Assembly (NCBI GenBank): GCA_014191195.1
Contig: BJGZ01000007.1
Location: 40,259-104,258 of the forward strand
DNA length: 64,000 nt
Direction of reading: 5' to 3'
Source: Chlorobiota bacterium
GTDB taxonomy: Bacteria > Bacteroidota > Ignavibacteria > Kapaibacteriales > UBA961
A program made the translations under genes and the position numbers. Under the pieces are notes generated by a model. The model saw nothing but the letters and a program-made list of their open reading frames with translations, did not search any database and had not been told where the DNA came from. This document shows positions 56,762 to 64,000 of this stretch, piece by piece; within the stretch, counting starts at the first letter, position 1; each line of letters begins with the position of its first letter.

Positions 56762-59700
56762 ATGAAAAACATATATTCTTTTCTCATTATTATTTGTTGT
56801 TTTGCTCATATTAACACATATGCTCAACTCATTACACCTTATACATTTGGCTCATTAAGAGCACGCGAACTTGGCCCAGCCACTTCTAGTGGAAGAGTTA
56901 CCGCTTTAGAAGCTCTGTATTTACCAAGTGGAGATCATCCAAAAGAAAAAAGACTGTGTATCTATGTAGGATCCGCTGCCGGTGGAGTGTGGAAGTCTAA
57001 AGATAATGGAACTACATTTAAAGCAATTTTTAGCAAAGAAAAACAACAGTCTATTGGTTGCATAAGCATAGATCCAAGATATCAAGATTCTGTAGTATGG
57101 GTTGGTACCGGAGAATGTAATGTTAGAAATAGCGTTTCTCTGGGTGGTGGTATTTATAAAACTACAGATGCTGGAGATTCATGGAAATTGATGGGTCTTG
57201 AAAATGTTGAGAGAATTGCAAAAATTGCATTACATCCTAAAAATCCAGATATAGCACTAGTTGCTGGTATGGGCGCATTATGGAGTGATAGCAAAGATCG
57301 TGGTATTTATAGAACAGAAGATGGCGGAAAAACTTTTCAGAAAGTTCTTTATATAGATGAAAAAACAGGTTGTGCTGATATAGTAATCAATCCAGAAAAT
57401 CCAAATATTTGCTATGCCTCTATGTGGGAATTCAGAAGAAAAGCGTGGAATTTTAGTTCAGGCGGTAAAGGTAGTGGATTGTTTAAAAGTACAGATGCTG
57501 GAAAAACGTGGGTAAAACAGTCAAATTCATTGCCAGAAGGCGATTTAGGAAGAATTATTCTTGCAATCGCTCCTTCTAAGCCATCTACTATGTATGCCAT
57601 GATCGAATCTAAAGAAAGTGGCTTATATCGTTCTGATGATAATGGAGATAATTGGAAGAAAATGTCTAATGCAGTTAGTGTTACCGCAAGACCATTCTAC
57701 TTTTCTTGTTTATATGTTGATCCATTTAATGAGAATAAAGTGTATAGACCTTCTTTTCAATTAGGGATTTCTAATGATGGAGGGAAAACCTTTAATGGCT
57801 TTAGTTATGGTGGCGGAAATCATCCAGACCACCATGCTTTATGGATCGATCCAGAAAATCCTCAACATCTTTTATTAGGAACAGATGGTGGTGTATACCG
57901 AACATTCGATCGGGGAGTAACTTGGTCTCAATGTAGAAATCTTCCATTAGCTCAAATGTATCATATATCCTATGATTTTGAGGAGCCATATAATGTATTT
58001 GGTGGTTTACAAGATAATGGATCATGGATGACACCGCATCGTATTCAAGGTGGTAGTGCGATACAGAATAAAGATTGGAATCCAACAGGTTGGGGTGATG
58101 GCTTTGCTATTGTAAGAGATCGAGCAGACAAGGATATCATTTATTTTGAGTCGCAGGGTGGTTCGGCAATTAGAAGACATTTGCATTCTGGTGAAACAAA
58201 ACCAATTTCTCCTTTTGAAGAATTAGGAGAGAAAAAATTGCGATTCAATTGGAATGCTCCAATTGTTCAATCTTCAATCAATGCTAAAGCGCTTTATATT
58301 GGTTCACAATATCTTCATAGATCATATAATCATGGTGATACATGGGAAAGAATTTCTCCTGACTTAACAACGAATGATTCTTCCAAATATAATCCTGTTG
58401 AATCGGGAGGAGTAACAAAGGATAATACAAGTGCAGAAAACCATTGTACTATTTATACGATAAATGAATCTCCTTTAGATGAAAAAATTATATGGGTTGG
58501 TACCGATGATGGTAATATCCAATGTACATCAAATGGTGGAAATACATGGCAAAATGTATCTAAGAATTTGCCTAAAACGATAAAGCCATATACATGGGTT
58601 TCATCAGTAGAACCAAGCCATTTTGATAAATCCACTGTCTATATAACATTAGAAGATCATACCAGAGGAGATTTTGCTACATATATTCTAAAGTCAACAG
58701 ATTTTGGCTTGTCTTGGAAACAATGTAAAAGTGATTCTTTAAGGGGTTTTGCTCATGTAATAAGAGAAGATTTAGTTAATAAAAATCTATTATTTGCTGG
58801 AACAGAATCAGGTTTATTTATTTCTATTGACGCTGGTGAATCGTGGGCTCAATTTAAAAATGAAATACCTTCGATTCCTGTTAGAGATATTGCAATTCAT
58901 CCACGAGATCACGATGTAATTATTGGTACTCATGGACGCGGTGCATATATTATCGATGATATAACACCATTGAGAGGTTTGTCTCTAAACATTCTAAAAG
59001 ATGATTTTACATTCCTTCCAACACGAATATCTGAGATGTCTTTTGCAACTGGATTCCAAGAATTTAGTGGTTCTGATGAATTTGCTGCAGCGAATCCTAA
59101 TAGAGGAGCTCGATTTGCATATTATCTAAAATCAAGACATATGATTGGGGACATGAGTATTGAAATTATTGATAAAAAAACAAATGTAGTTCTTACTACT
59201 GTTCCAGCTTCAAAAAGGAAGGGCGTCAACTTATTGTCATGGAATATGGATACAAAAGCCCCTCGTGTAGCTATTTCACAAAACACTGGTGGTGGTAATT
59301 TTGGTTATACAGTTTTACCAGGTGAATATGGAATTAGAGTGAAAAAAAATGGTAAAGAGTATACAAGTTCTATCGTAATTGTAAGTGATAAAAAATCTGT
59401 TCATTCCAAGGATGATAGAATTGCCCAAAATCAAACTGCTATAAAATGTTGGGGAATGGTAGATGATGTAGCATTTGTTTCGGAACAAATAACTGCTGCA
59501 AGGGATACTCTTTCTTTAAGAATAAAAACTATTATTGATGAAAAAGAGAATGCAATTGTTAAGCAAACAATTAAGTCATTAGATTCACTTCATACATTAA
59601 TTGTAGCCGAAAAAAGCACTCTTTTTGCCGATAGCGAAGATAAAATCAGAGAAAAATTAGCAGGTATTTATGGTACAATAAATCAATATGCAGGCAAACC

Positions 59701-59875
59701 AAGTGCAGAGCAATTAAAGCGTATTGATAATATAGCCAAGGATATACAATCTATTAAATCAACATTTGATACTTTATTTTATAATCAAATAAGTATATGT
59801 AATTCTATTATATCTGGGATGAGAAAAAAACCTATTAAAAGACTAAGTCGTGAAGAATTTGATACCATAGAATAG
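56762..59875 (+). CDS. VPS10/sortilin-like Asp-box propeller protein
   Basis: About 1037 residues with a signal peptide (MKNIYSFLIIICCFAHINTYAQ without its last residues). The propeller region (about 30-745) has at least ten Asp-box motifs, for example SKDNGTTF, TTDAGDSW, TEDGGKTF, STDAGKTW, SDDNGDNW, SNDGGKTF, TFDRGVTW and SIDAGESW. It ends in IIGTHGRGAYI, typical of this bacterial family. A C-terminal extension of about 290 residues includes a helical coil region. Such proteins are secreted and of unknown role. I start at the ATG at 56762, because the GTG at 56750 would shift the signal peptide. A terminator follows. Confidence 0.88.
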   Translation: MKNIYSFLIIICCFAHINTYAQLITPYTFGSLRARELGPATSSGRVTALEALYLPSGDHPKEKRLCIYVGSAAGGVWKSKDNGTTFKAIFSKEKQQSIGCISIDPRYQDSVVWVGTGECNVRNSVSLGGGIYKTTDAGDSWKLMGLENVERIAKIALHPKNPDIALVAGMGALWSDSKDRGIYRTEDGGKTFQKVLYIDEKTGCADIVINPENPNICYASMWEFRRKAWNFSSGGKGSGLFKSTDAGKTWVKQSNSLPEGDLGRIILAIAPSKPSTMYAMIESKESGLYRSDDNGDNWKKMSNAVSVTARPFYFSCLYVDPFNENKVYRPSFQLGISNDGGKTFNGFSYGGGNHPDHHALWIDPENPQHLLLGTDGGVYRTFDRGVTWSQCRNLPLAQMYHISYDFEEPYNVFGGLQDNGSWMTPHRIQGGSAIQNKDWNPTGWGDGFAIVRDRADKDIIYFESQGGSAIRRHLHSGETKPISPFEELGEKKLRFNWNAPIVQSSINAKALYIGSQYLHRSYNHGDTWERISPDLTTNDSSKYNPVESGGVTKDNTSAENHCTIYTINESPLDEKIIWVGTDDGNIQCTSNGGNTWQNVSKNLPKTIKPYTWVSSVEPSHFDKSTVYITLEDHTRGDFATYILKSTDFGLSWKQCKSDSLRGFAHVIREDLVNKNLLFAGTESGLFISIDAGESWAQFKNEIPSIPVRDIAIHPRDHDVIIGTHGRGAYIIDDITPLRGLSLNILKDDFTFLPTRISEMSFATGFQEFSGSDEFAAANPNRGARFAYYLKSRHMIGDMSIEIIDKKTNVVLTTVPASKRKGVNLLSWNMDTKAPRVAISQNTGGGNFGYTVLPGEYGIRVKKNGKEYTSSIVIVSDKKSVHSKDDRIAQNQTAIKCWGMVDDVAFVSEQITAARDTLSLRIKTIIDEKENAIVKQTIKSLDSLHTLIVAEKSTLFADSEDKIREKLAGIYGTINQYAGKPSAEQLKRIDNIAKDIQSIKSTFDTLFYNQISICNSIISGMRKKPIKRLSREEFDTIE

Positions 59876-59905
59876 TATCAGAAATTATAGATCATAGATA
59901 CTAGG

Positions 59906-59940
59906 CCCTATAGAGAGCAATTCTTTATAGGGTTTTTTTT
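59906..59940 (+). terminator. Rho-independent terminator after the VPS10 gene
   Basis: CCCTATA (59906-59912) pairs with TATAGGG (59926-59932), followed by eight T (59933-59940). It lies 30 bases after the VPS10 stop codon. The T-run touches the stop of the convergent GIN-domain gene. Confidence 0.85.
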
Positions 59941-60652
59941 AGCGTTTTTCAATTCTTGAACCGCCTTCTATTATTTTTTTTAGAAAAGTTGGTGTGCCCC
60001 GATAATTTATCATGCTTCCCTCAGTGGCCTGCACTGAAAATTCTTTCTCTACACTAATATTTAAAGAACTTGCTTCTAATATTTGAGCTTGTGTGTTTTG
60101 AGTTGCTAAATCATATCCATTGATAGATGATGATTCTTTCGCAATAATATGTAAAATATTAGCTGTTCCATTAAGAATGACATTTGACCCAGACAGTACG
60201 GTAAGATCTAATTGTTGACATTGTATATTAGACTGAAAAGAACTTCCATTAGAAAGTAAAAGATCTAATTTGTCTGCTATACAACGAGGCTCAGTTTTTA
60301 ATGTTGCACCATAGTCAAGCTGGATTTTCGATAGTGAAGCAACATGAATCGTCATTTTAATTGGAGAAACCGAACGTGGCATTTTCTTTTTTAATGAGAT
60401 AGAAATACTTCTTTCATTCGGTTGAATATCGACAAATGGCAAAATATTATCATCTGCTGAAATTTCATAGGCTTCAGTATTATCATACATCACCGTGACG
60501 TCAAATCTTCCGGTAATATCAAGTTCTTGAAATGATGAGCAATTTTTTTTCATCATTTGGATATTTCCAGATGGCTGGATATTGACTACTGAATTACAGC
60601 TGTACAAGCTGAATACACTGATTGTGAATATATACAAGAAAATTGTCTTCAT
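59939..60652 (-). CDS. GIN (DUF2807) domain lipoprotein
   Basis: 237 residues. A hydrophobic start ends in the lipobox SLYSC, so the mature protein probably begins at that cysteine and is lipid anchored. The rest is a right-handed beta-helix of the GIN/DUF2807 type, with repeated strands such as LDLLLSNGSSFQSNIQC and LDLTVLSGSNVILNG. The usual polar ladder ends at residues GGSRIEKR. Function unknown; common in Bacteroidota envelopes. It is convergent with the VPS10 gene. Confidence 0.85.
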   Translation of the reverse strand: MKTIFLYIFTISVFSLYSCNSVVNIQPSGNIQMMKKNCSSFQELDITGRFDVTVMYDNTEAYEISADDNILPFVDIQPNERSISISLKKKMPRSVSPIKMTIHVASLSKIQLDYGATLKTEPRCIADKLDLLLSNGSSFQSNIQCQQLDLTVLSGSNVILNGTANILHIIAKESSSINGYDLATQNTQAQILEASSLNISVEKEFSVQATEGSMINYRGTPTFLKKIIEGGSRIEKR

Positions 60653-60926
60653 TTGTTATTGATCTTTAGTGATTCTTACGAATAAATTTATGAAATTCTG
60701 CAATAATGATCATAGAAAGAGAAATATCCAGGCATAAAAACCATTCATTTTTTTGAAAAGGATGAGTTTTTAATGTAAAAAATAGCGATCTATTAGCTGA
60801 ACGAGAATTCTGTACATTCCAGATTTGGAATAAAGCTAAAGTACGGGATTCAATTAAAACTATTGTGCAGTTCATACATTGAGAATTGCAGCAATAATAA
60901 GAACATAAATAATTGGATTGTTAAAT

Positions 60927-60964
60927 TGTCTCAACAATAATGTCAATTCTGAGACACTTTTTTT
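60927..60964 (+). terminator. Terminator-like hairpin without an upstream gene
   Basis: TGTCTCA (60927-60933) pairs with TGAGACA (60950-60956) around 16 bases and is followed by C and a run of seven T. On the plus strand this has the form of an intrinsic terminator, yet no plus-strand gene lies between it and the convergent GIN gene. It may end a short RNA or read-through from the VPS10 gene. Confidence 0.4.
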
Positions 60965-61221
60965 CTCAGACAATTCATTCTTCTCAAATAATTCACCATT
61001 TATTCTTACCTGTTTTTCATTCAATCCAAGGATGAAATTAGACGAGTATTTTTTTTCTATTTAATCAATACTCTCTCTAAATATATGGTGATTCATCATG
61101 AACCTATTTTATCTCAATAATTTTTTTACTAGTACATACTCACAGTGCAAATTAGTGTTCTTATACAAATCAGAAAGAATAATTAAATAATTACCATGAA
61201 AATACTTCAGATATAAGCTAT

Positions 61222-61245
61222 TGCCTAACATTAGGCATAATTTTT
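61222..61245 (+). other. Short hairpin before the repeat-protein gene
   Basis: TGCCTA (61222-61227) pairs with TAGGCA (61232-61237) around four bases, followed by TAATTTTTG. It lies about 125 bases upstream of the candidate promoter and could be a weak terminator. Low confidence. Confidence 0.25.
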
Positions 61246-61361
61246 GTTAATGTTAAATATTGGTGTAATCTACAATCTTAATCACAGTGTTAAGTCGTAT
61301 AAACATCAAGTATTCCATATAGTTAGTTCTTATCGATATAGAACTATGTTGAAAATACTTT

Positions 61362-61369
61362 TACATTTG
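61362..61369 (+). promoter_or_regulatory. Candidate -7 element (TACATTTG) for the repeat-protein gene
   Basis: TACATTTG fits TAnnTTTG exactly and lies 22 bases before the ATG at 61392. It predicts a short leader of about 15 bases. No clear TTTG box lies 19-21 bases upstream. Confidence 0.35.
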
Positions 61370-61391
61370 GAATTAACTTTAAAGTATATCT

Positions 61392-64000
61392 ATGAAAAAT
61401 ATTCGGTTACTATTCATTCTATTATGTATTGTATTATTGAGCACAAGTAGAATATTTGCTCAGTTGCCGCAAAAATTATCGTATCAGGGACTTTTACTTG
61501 TAACTGCAAATGACCCATATGTAGATTCTTCTTATGCAATTACATTTCAATTGTATGATGCATTTTCAGGCGGAAATTCTGTTTGGACAGAAACACAAAG
61601 TTTGTCAACAAAAAATGGTGTTTTTGATGCGATTCTTGGGTCTATACAGCCTTTGAATATTCCATTCGATAGGCAGTATTGGCTTGGAATTACTGTTTCT
61701 GGTAATCCTGAGTTTACTCCTCGGGTTGAATTAGTTGCTTCGCCATATTCATTTAAGAGTCAAATTTCTAATCTTTCGCAGGGATTAACAGCAAATGCTA
61801 CTGGTGCTGTACTTAGCTTAAATGGATTAGCAGGTAATCTGTTCTTGAAGGGAAGTCCTGGATTAACAATTAACAATCAAGGTGATACACTTTCTTTAAG
61901 TTTAGCTCCTTCTTTAGGCCCATCTCGAAGTCCTGATAGTTCAATTGATATTAATATTAATGGCAGTTTTACAGAATTACAATTAGCTGATTCAGCTGTT
62001 AAAAGTAAGAATATTAAAGATGCAGCAATTACTTCTTCTAAAATTTTAGATCGCAGTATTTTAGCGTCTAAACTTGCCCAAATGGGAGCCTCTGTTGGGC
62101 AAATCCTTAAGTGGGATGGTACAAATTGGGTGTCTTCTAATGATATAGGAGAAGTGTATACAGCTGGATCGGGAATTTCAATACAAAATGGTATCATTAC
62201 AAATACTGGAGATAGAGACTCTACCAATGATATAGTTATTGGCTCAAATGCAGGCGGAGACCTTACTGGTACATATCCAAATCCTACAATAGCAGATGGA
62301 AAAATTACTAATAATAAAATTGCAAATGGTGTAATCACTGCCGATAAATTTAACCAGATGGGTGCAACAAATGGCCAAATTCTGAAGTGGAATGGAACTA
62401 GATGGGTTCCATCTAATGATATTGGAAAAGTGTATAATGCTGGTGCTGGGATAGCAATTTCTAATGATTCAATTATAAATACTGGTGATGTTAATCCTAA
62501 TGATGATATCACTTTTGGGTCAAATGCTGGTGGTGATTTAACAGGTACATATCCAAATCCATCTATAGGAAATAATAAAGTTACTAGGGATAAAATTGTC
62601 GATGCTGCAATCACTTCTAGCAAAATAAATCAAATGGGTGCTACAAGTGGCCAGGTTTTAAAGTGGAATGGTAGCTCTTGGATTCCATCTGCCGATATTG
62701 AACGATCATATTTTCCTGGTCAAGGTATCATTATAAGAAATGATACAATCTTTAGTATTGGAGACAGAGATACCTCTGATGATATCACTATAAACCGCAT
62801 TACAATTAAAGGCGAAGTGCTCGGCAAATTTGATTCACTCTATATCAAAGATGGTGTTGTATCAACAGTCAAGCTTAAAGACCGTGCAGTGACTGGTGAT
62901 AAAATCAATCAAATGGGTGCTTCAACTGGACAAATCCTCAAGTGGAATGGCACAACGTGGGTTGCATCAAATGATTCTACAGGTAAGATCTATAAATCTG
63001 GTAGAGGTATTGCAATTAGTAATGATACAATTATTAATACTGGTGATAATGATTCAACGAATGATGTGACTATTTCTCGTATCACGACAAATGGCGAAGT
63101 ACTCGGCAAATTTGATTCACTCTATATCAAAGATGGTGTTGTATCAACAGTCAAGCTTAAAGACCGCGCAGTGACAGGTGACAAAATCAATCAAATGGGT
63201 GCGACAACTGGTCAGATCTTGAAGTGGAATGGCACTACGTGGGTTGCATCAAATGATTCTACAGGTAAGCTCTATAAATCTGGTAGAGGAATTGCAATTA
63301 GTAATGATACAATTATTAATACAGGCGATAATGACTCAACGAATGATGTCACCATAACAAGAATTACAACAAATGGTGAAGTACTCGGCAAATTTGATTC
63401 ACTCTATATCAAAGATGGGATTGTTTCAACAGTAAAACTGAAAGATTCATCGGTTACAACAGCGAAGATAAAAGACCGCGCAGTGACAGGTGACAAAATC
63501 AATCAAATGAGCGCTTCAACTGGACAAATCCTCAAGTGGAATGGCACAACTTGGGTTGCATCAAATGATTCAACAGGTAAGATCTATAAATCTGGTAGAG
63601 GTATTGCAATTAGTAATGATACAATTATTAATACTGGTGATATAGACTCCACGAATGATGTCACGATAACAAGAATCACAACAAATGGCGAAGTACTCGG
63701 CAAGTTCGATTCACTCTATATCAAGGATGGCATCATTTCAACTATCAAGTTGAAAGACCGCGCAGTGACTGGTGATAAAATCAATCAAATGAGCGCGACA
63801 ACTGGTCAGGTATTGAAATGGAATGGCACAACTTGGGTTGCATCAAATGATTCAACAGGCAAAATCTATAAAGCTGGTAGAGGTATTGCAATTAGTAATG
63901 ATACAATTATTAATACTGGTGATAATGATTCAACGAATGATGTGACTATTTCTCGTATCACGACAAATGGCGAAGTACTCGGCAAATTTGATTCACTCTA
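61392..64000 (+). CDS. Large repetitive secreted surface protein, partial at the right edge
   Basis: The frame is open from the ATG at 61392 to the end of the window (869 codons visible). A signal peptide (MKNIRLLFILLCIVLLSTS, then RIFAQ) is followed by a Bacteroidota-type N-terminal beta domain (LPQKLSYQGLLLV to VELVASPYSFKSQ). Tandem repeats follow. Three diverged 92-residue repeats contain QMGA..GQILKW(N/D)GT.WV, and two of these hold GGDLTGTYPNP. Then come near-identical 94-residue repeats built from EVLGKFDSLYIKDG, DRAVTGDKINQM and STNDVTI. This resembles tail-fibre or adhesin stalks. Its C-terminus, and any sorting domain, lie outside the window. Start chosen as the first ATG with a signal peptide. 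Confidence 0.85.
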   Translation, partial: MKNIRLLFILLCIVLLSTSRIFAQLPQKLSYQGLLLVTANDPYVDSSYAITFQLYDAFSGGNSVWTETQSLSTKNGVFDAILGSIQPLNIPFDRQYWLGITVSGNPEFTPRVELVASPYSFKSQISNLSQGLTANATGAVLSLNGLAGNLFLKGSPGLTINNQGDTLSLSLAPSLGPSRSPDSSIDININGSFTELQLADSAVKSKNIKDAAITSSKILDRSILASKLAQMGASVGQILKWDGTNWVSSNDIGEVYTAGSGISIQNGIITNTGDRDSTNDIVIGSNAGGDLTGTYPNPTIADGKITNNKIANGVITADKFNQMGATNGQILKWNGTRWVPSNDIGKVYNAGAGIAISNDSIINTGDVNPNDDITFGSNAGGDLTGTYPNPSIGNNKVTRDKIVDAAITSSKINQMGATSGQVLKWNGSSWIPSADIERSYFPGQGIIIRNDTIFSIGDRDTSDDITINRITIKGEVLGKFDSLYIKDGVVSTVKLKDRAVTGDKINQMGASTGQILKWNGTTWVASNDSTGKIYKSGRGIAISNDTIINTGDNDSTNDVTISRITTNGEVLGKFDSLYIKDGVVSTVKLKDRAVTGDKINQMGATTGQILKWNGTTWVASNDSTGKLYKSGRGIAISNDTIINTGDNDSTNDVTITRITTNGEVLGKFDSLYIKDGIVSTVKLKDSSVTTAKIKDRAVTGDKINQMSASTGQILKWNGTTWVASNDSTGKIYKSGRGIAISNDTIINTGDIDSTNDVTITRITTNGEVLGKFDSLYIKDGIISTIKLKDRAVTGDKINQMSATTGQVLKWNGTTWVASNDSTGKIYKAGRGIAISNDTIINTGDNDSTNDVTISRITTNGEVLGKFDSL
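62079..62810 (+). repeat. Diverged 276-bp tandem repeats in the surface-protein gene
   Basis: The unit beginning with the codons for QMGA starts at 62079, 62355 and 62631, so the period is 276 bases (92 residues) for the two intervals seen. The copies differ at many positions in DNA while keeping protein motifs, so they look older than the downstream repeats. Confidence 0.75.
62811..64000 (+). repeat. Near-identical 282-bp tandem repeats in the surface-protein gene
   Basis: Units start at about 62811, 63093, 63375, 63687 and 63969 (the last cut by the window edge). The period is 282 bases, except one 312-base unit that carries an extra 30 bases encoding KDSSVTTAKI. Copies are almost identical at the DNA level, including silent positions, which points to recent duplication or gene conversion. 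Confidence 0.9.

Larger units (their letters stand above)
60653..61391. other. Long intergenic region with two hairpins
   Basis: No gene is supported in these 739 bases. A 69-codon frame at 60666-60875 (minus) has no signal peptide or recognisable family and sits in ordinary AT-rich sequence. Two hairpins are visible: one at 60927-60956, followed by a T-run, and one at 61222-61237. A candidate promoter for the repeat protein is at the right end. The rest shows nothing I can interpret. Confidence 0.5.

Noticed and set aside
60666..60875. A 69-codon frame on the minus strand upstream of the GIN-domain gene
   Set aside because: No recognisable family, no signal peptide and no promoter; composition is that of AT-rich spacer.
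61244..61450. A 68-codon plus-strand frame overlapping the start of the repeat protein
   Set aside because: It runs out of frame over the signal peptide of the real gene and has no features of its own.
61877..62623. A 248-codon open frame on the minus strand inside the surface-protein gene
   Set aside because: It is antisense to the repeat region; its proline-rich sequence and repetition mirror the repeats, and it lacks a signal peptide or known family. The plus-strand gene explains the sequence.
62811..64000. CRISPR array
   Set aside because: The repeats are 282 bp, lie in one long reading frame and have no short repeat-spacer pattern.

Overview
The window is AT-rich DNA from a Bacteroidota-type bacterium, most likely a Chlorobiota, Ignavibacteria or Kapabacteria relative. 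Four signs support this. (1) Several secreted proteins end in type IX secretion (T9SS, type A) C-terminal sorting domains. (2) Families frequent in this group are present: DUF1573, DUF4412, GIN/DUF2807, choice-of-anchor D, VPS10/Asp-box propellers and tail-fibre-like proteins. (3) Promoters fit the Bacteroidota pattern TTTG-N19/20-TAnnTTTG. (4) Shine-Dalgarno sequences are nearly absent. The genus cannot be told from the sequence. I recognised no rRNA, tRNA, CRISPR array or intact insertion sequence.

Layout, 1-20 kb. A truncated Asp-box propeller gene (1-849, minus) and a sorbosone-dehydrogenase-like T9SS cargo (plus) flank a divergent promoter. A minus-strand set follows: PilM-like protein, amino acid permease, hotdog thioesterase, YbdK-type carboxylate-amine ligase and MFS exporter. 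Plus-strand genes then encode DUF3050, heparinase II/III and a VIT/vWA protein. Next on the minus strand are pth, a duplicated DoxX/MauE-like membrane protein, two DUF1573 paralogues and a putative outer-membrane protein. That last gene is divergent from a beta-barrel gene, across two mirror-image promoters. GT9 glycosyltransferase, STAS and DUF2461 genes follow.

Layout, 20-52 kb. After radA, a run of about 30 kb lies entirely on the minus strand and is mostly cell envelope. In transcription order it holds: DUF4412; a 1303-aa choice-of-anchor D T9SS protein; GT4 glycosyltransferase; AlbA_2 protein; a very large alpha-2-macroglobulin without thioester; TamB; MlaF; a decayed malic enzyme (maeB) remnant; an Ig-like lipoprotein; TolC; a histidine kinase; an acyltransferase; a tail-fibre-like protein; a T9SS propeller; and a zinc-dependent phospholipase C-like protein. 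Many neighbours overlap by ATGA or GTGA or are nearly abutting, so several are probably cotranscribed.

Layout, 52-64 kb. scpA overlaps an AlkD-type DNA glycosylase gene. A DUF2231 membrane protein, an ECF sigma factor with a four-helix membrane partner (probable anti-sigma), a LolA-like/VPS10-propeller pair and a GIN-domain lipoprotein follow. The window ends inside a repetitive surface-protein gene with near-identical 282-bp tandem repeats.

The most notable observations are the internally deleted maeB remnant, the mirror-image divergent promoters at 17.45-17.55 kb, the homogenised 282-bp repeats at the right edge, the duplicated DoxX protein beside paired DUF1573 genes, and a GC-rich hairpin island before the DUF3050 gene. 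I did not find a clear new defence or biosynthetic system.
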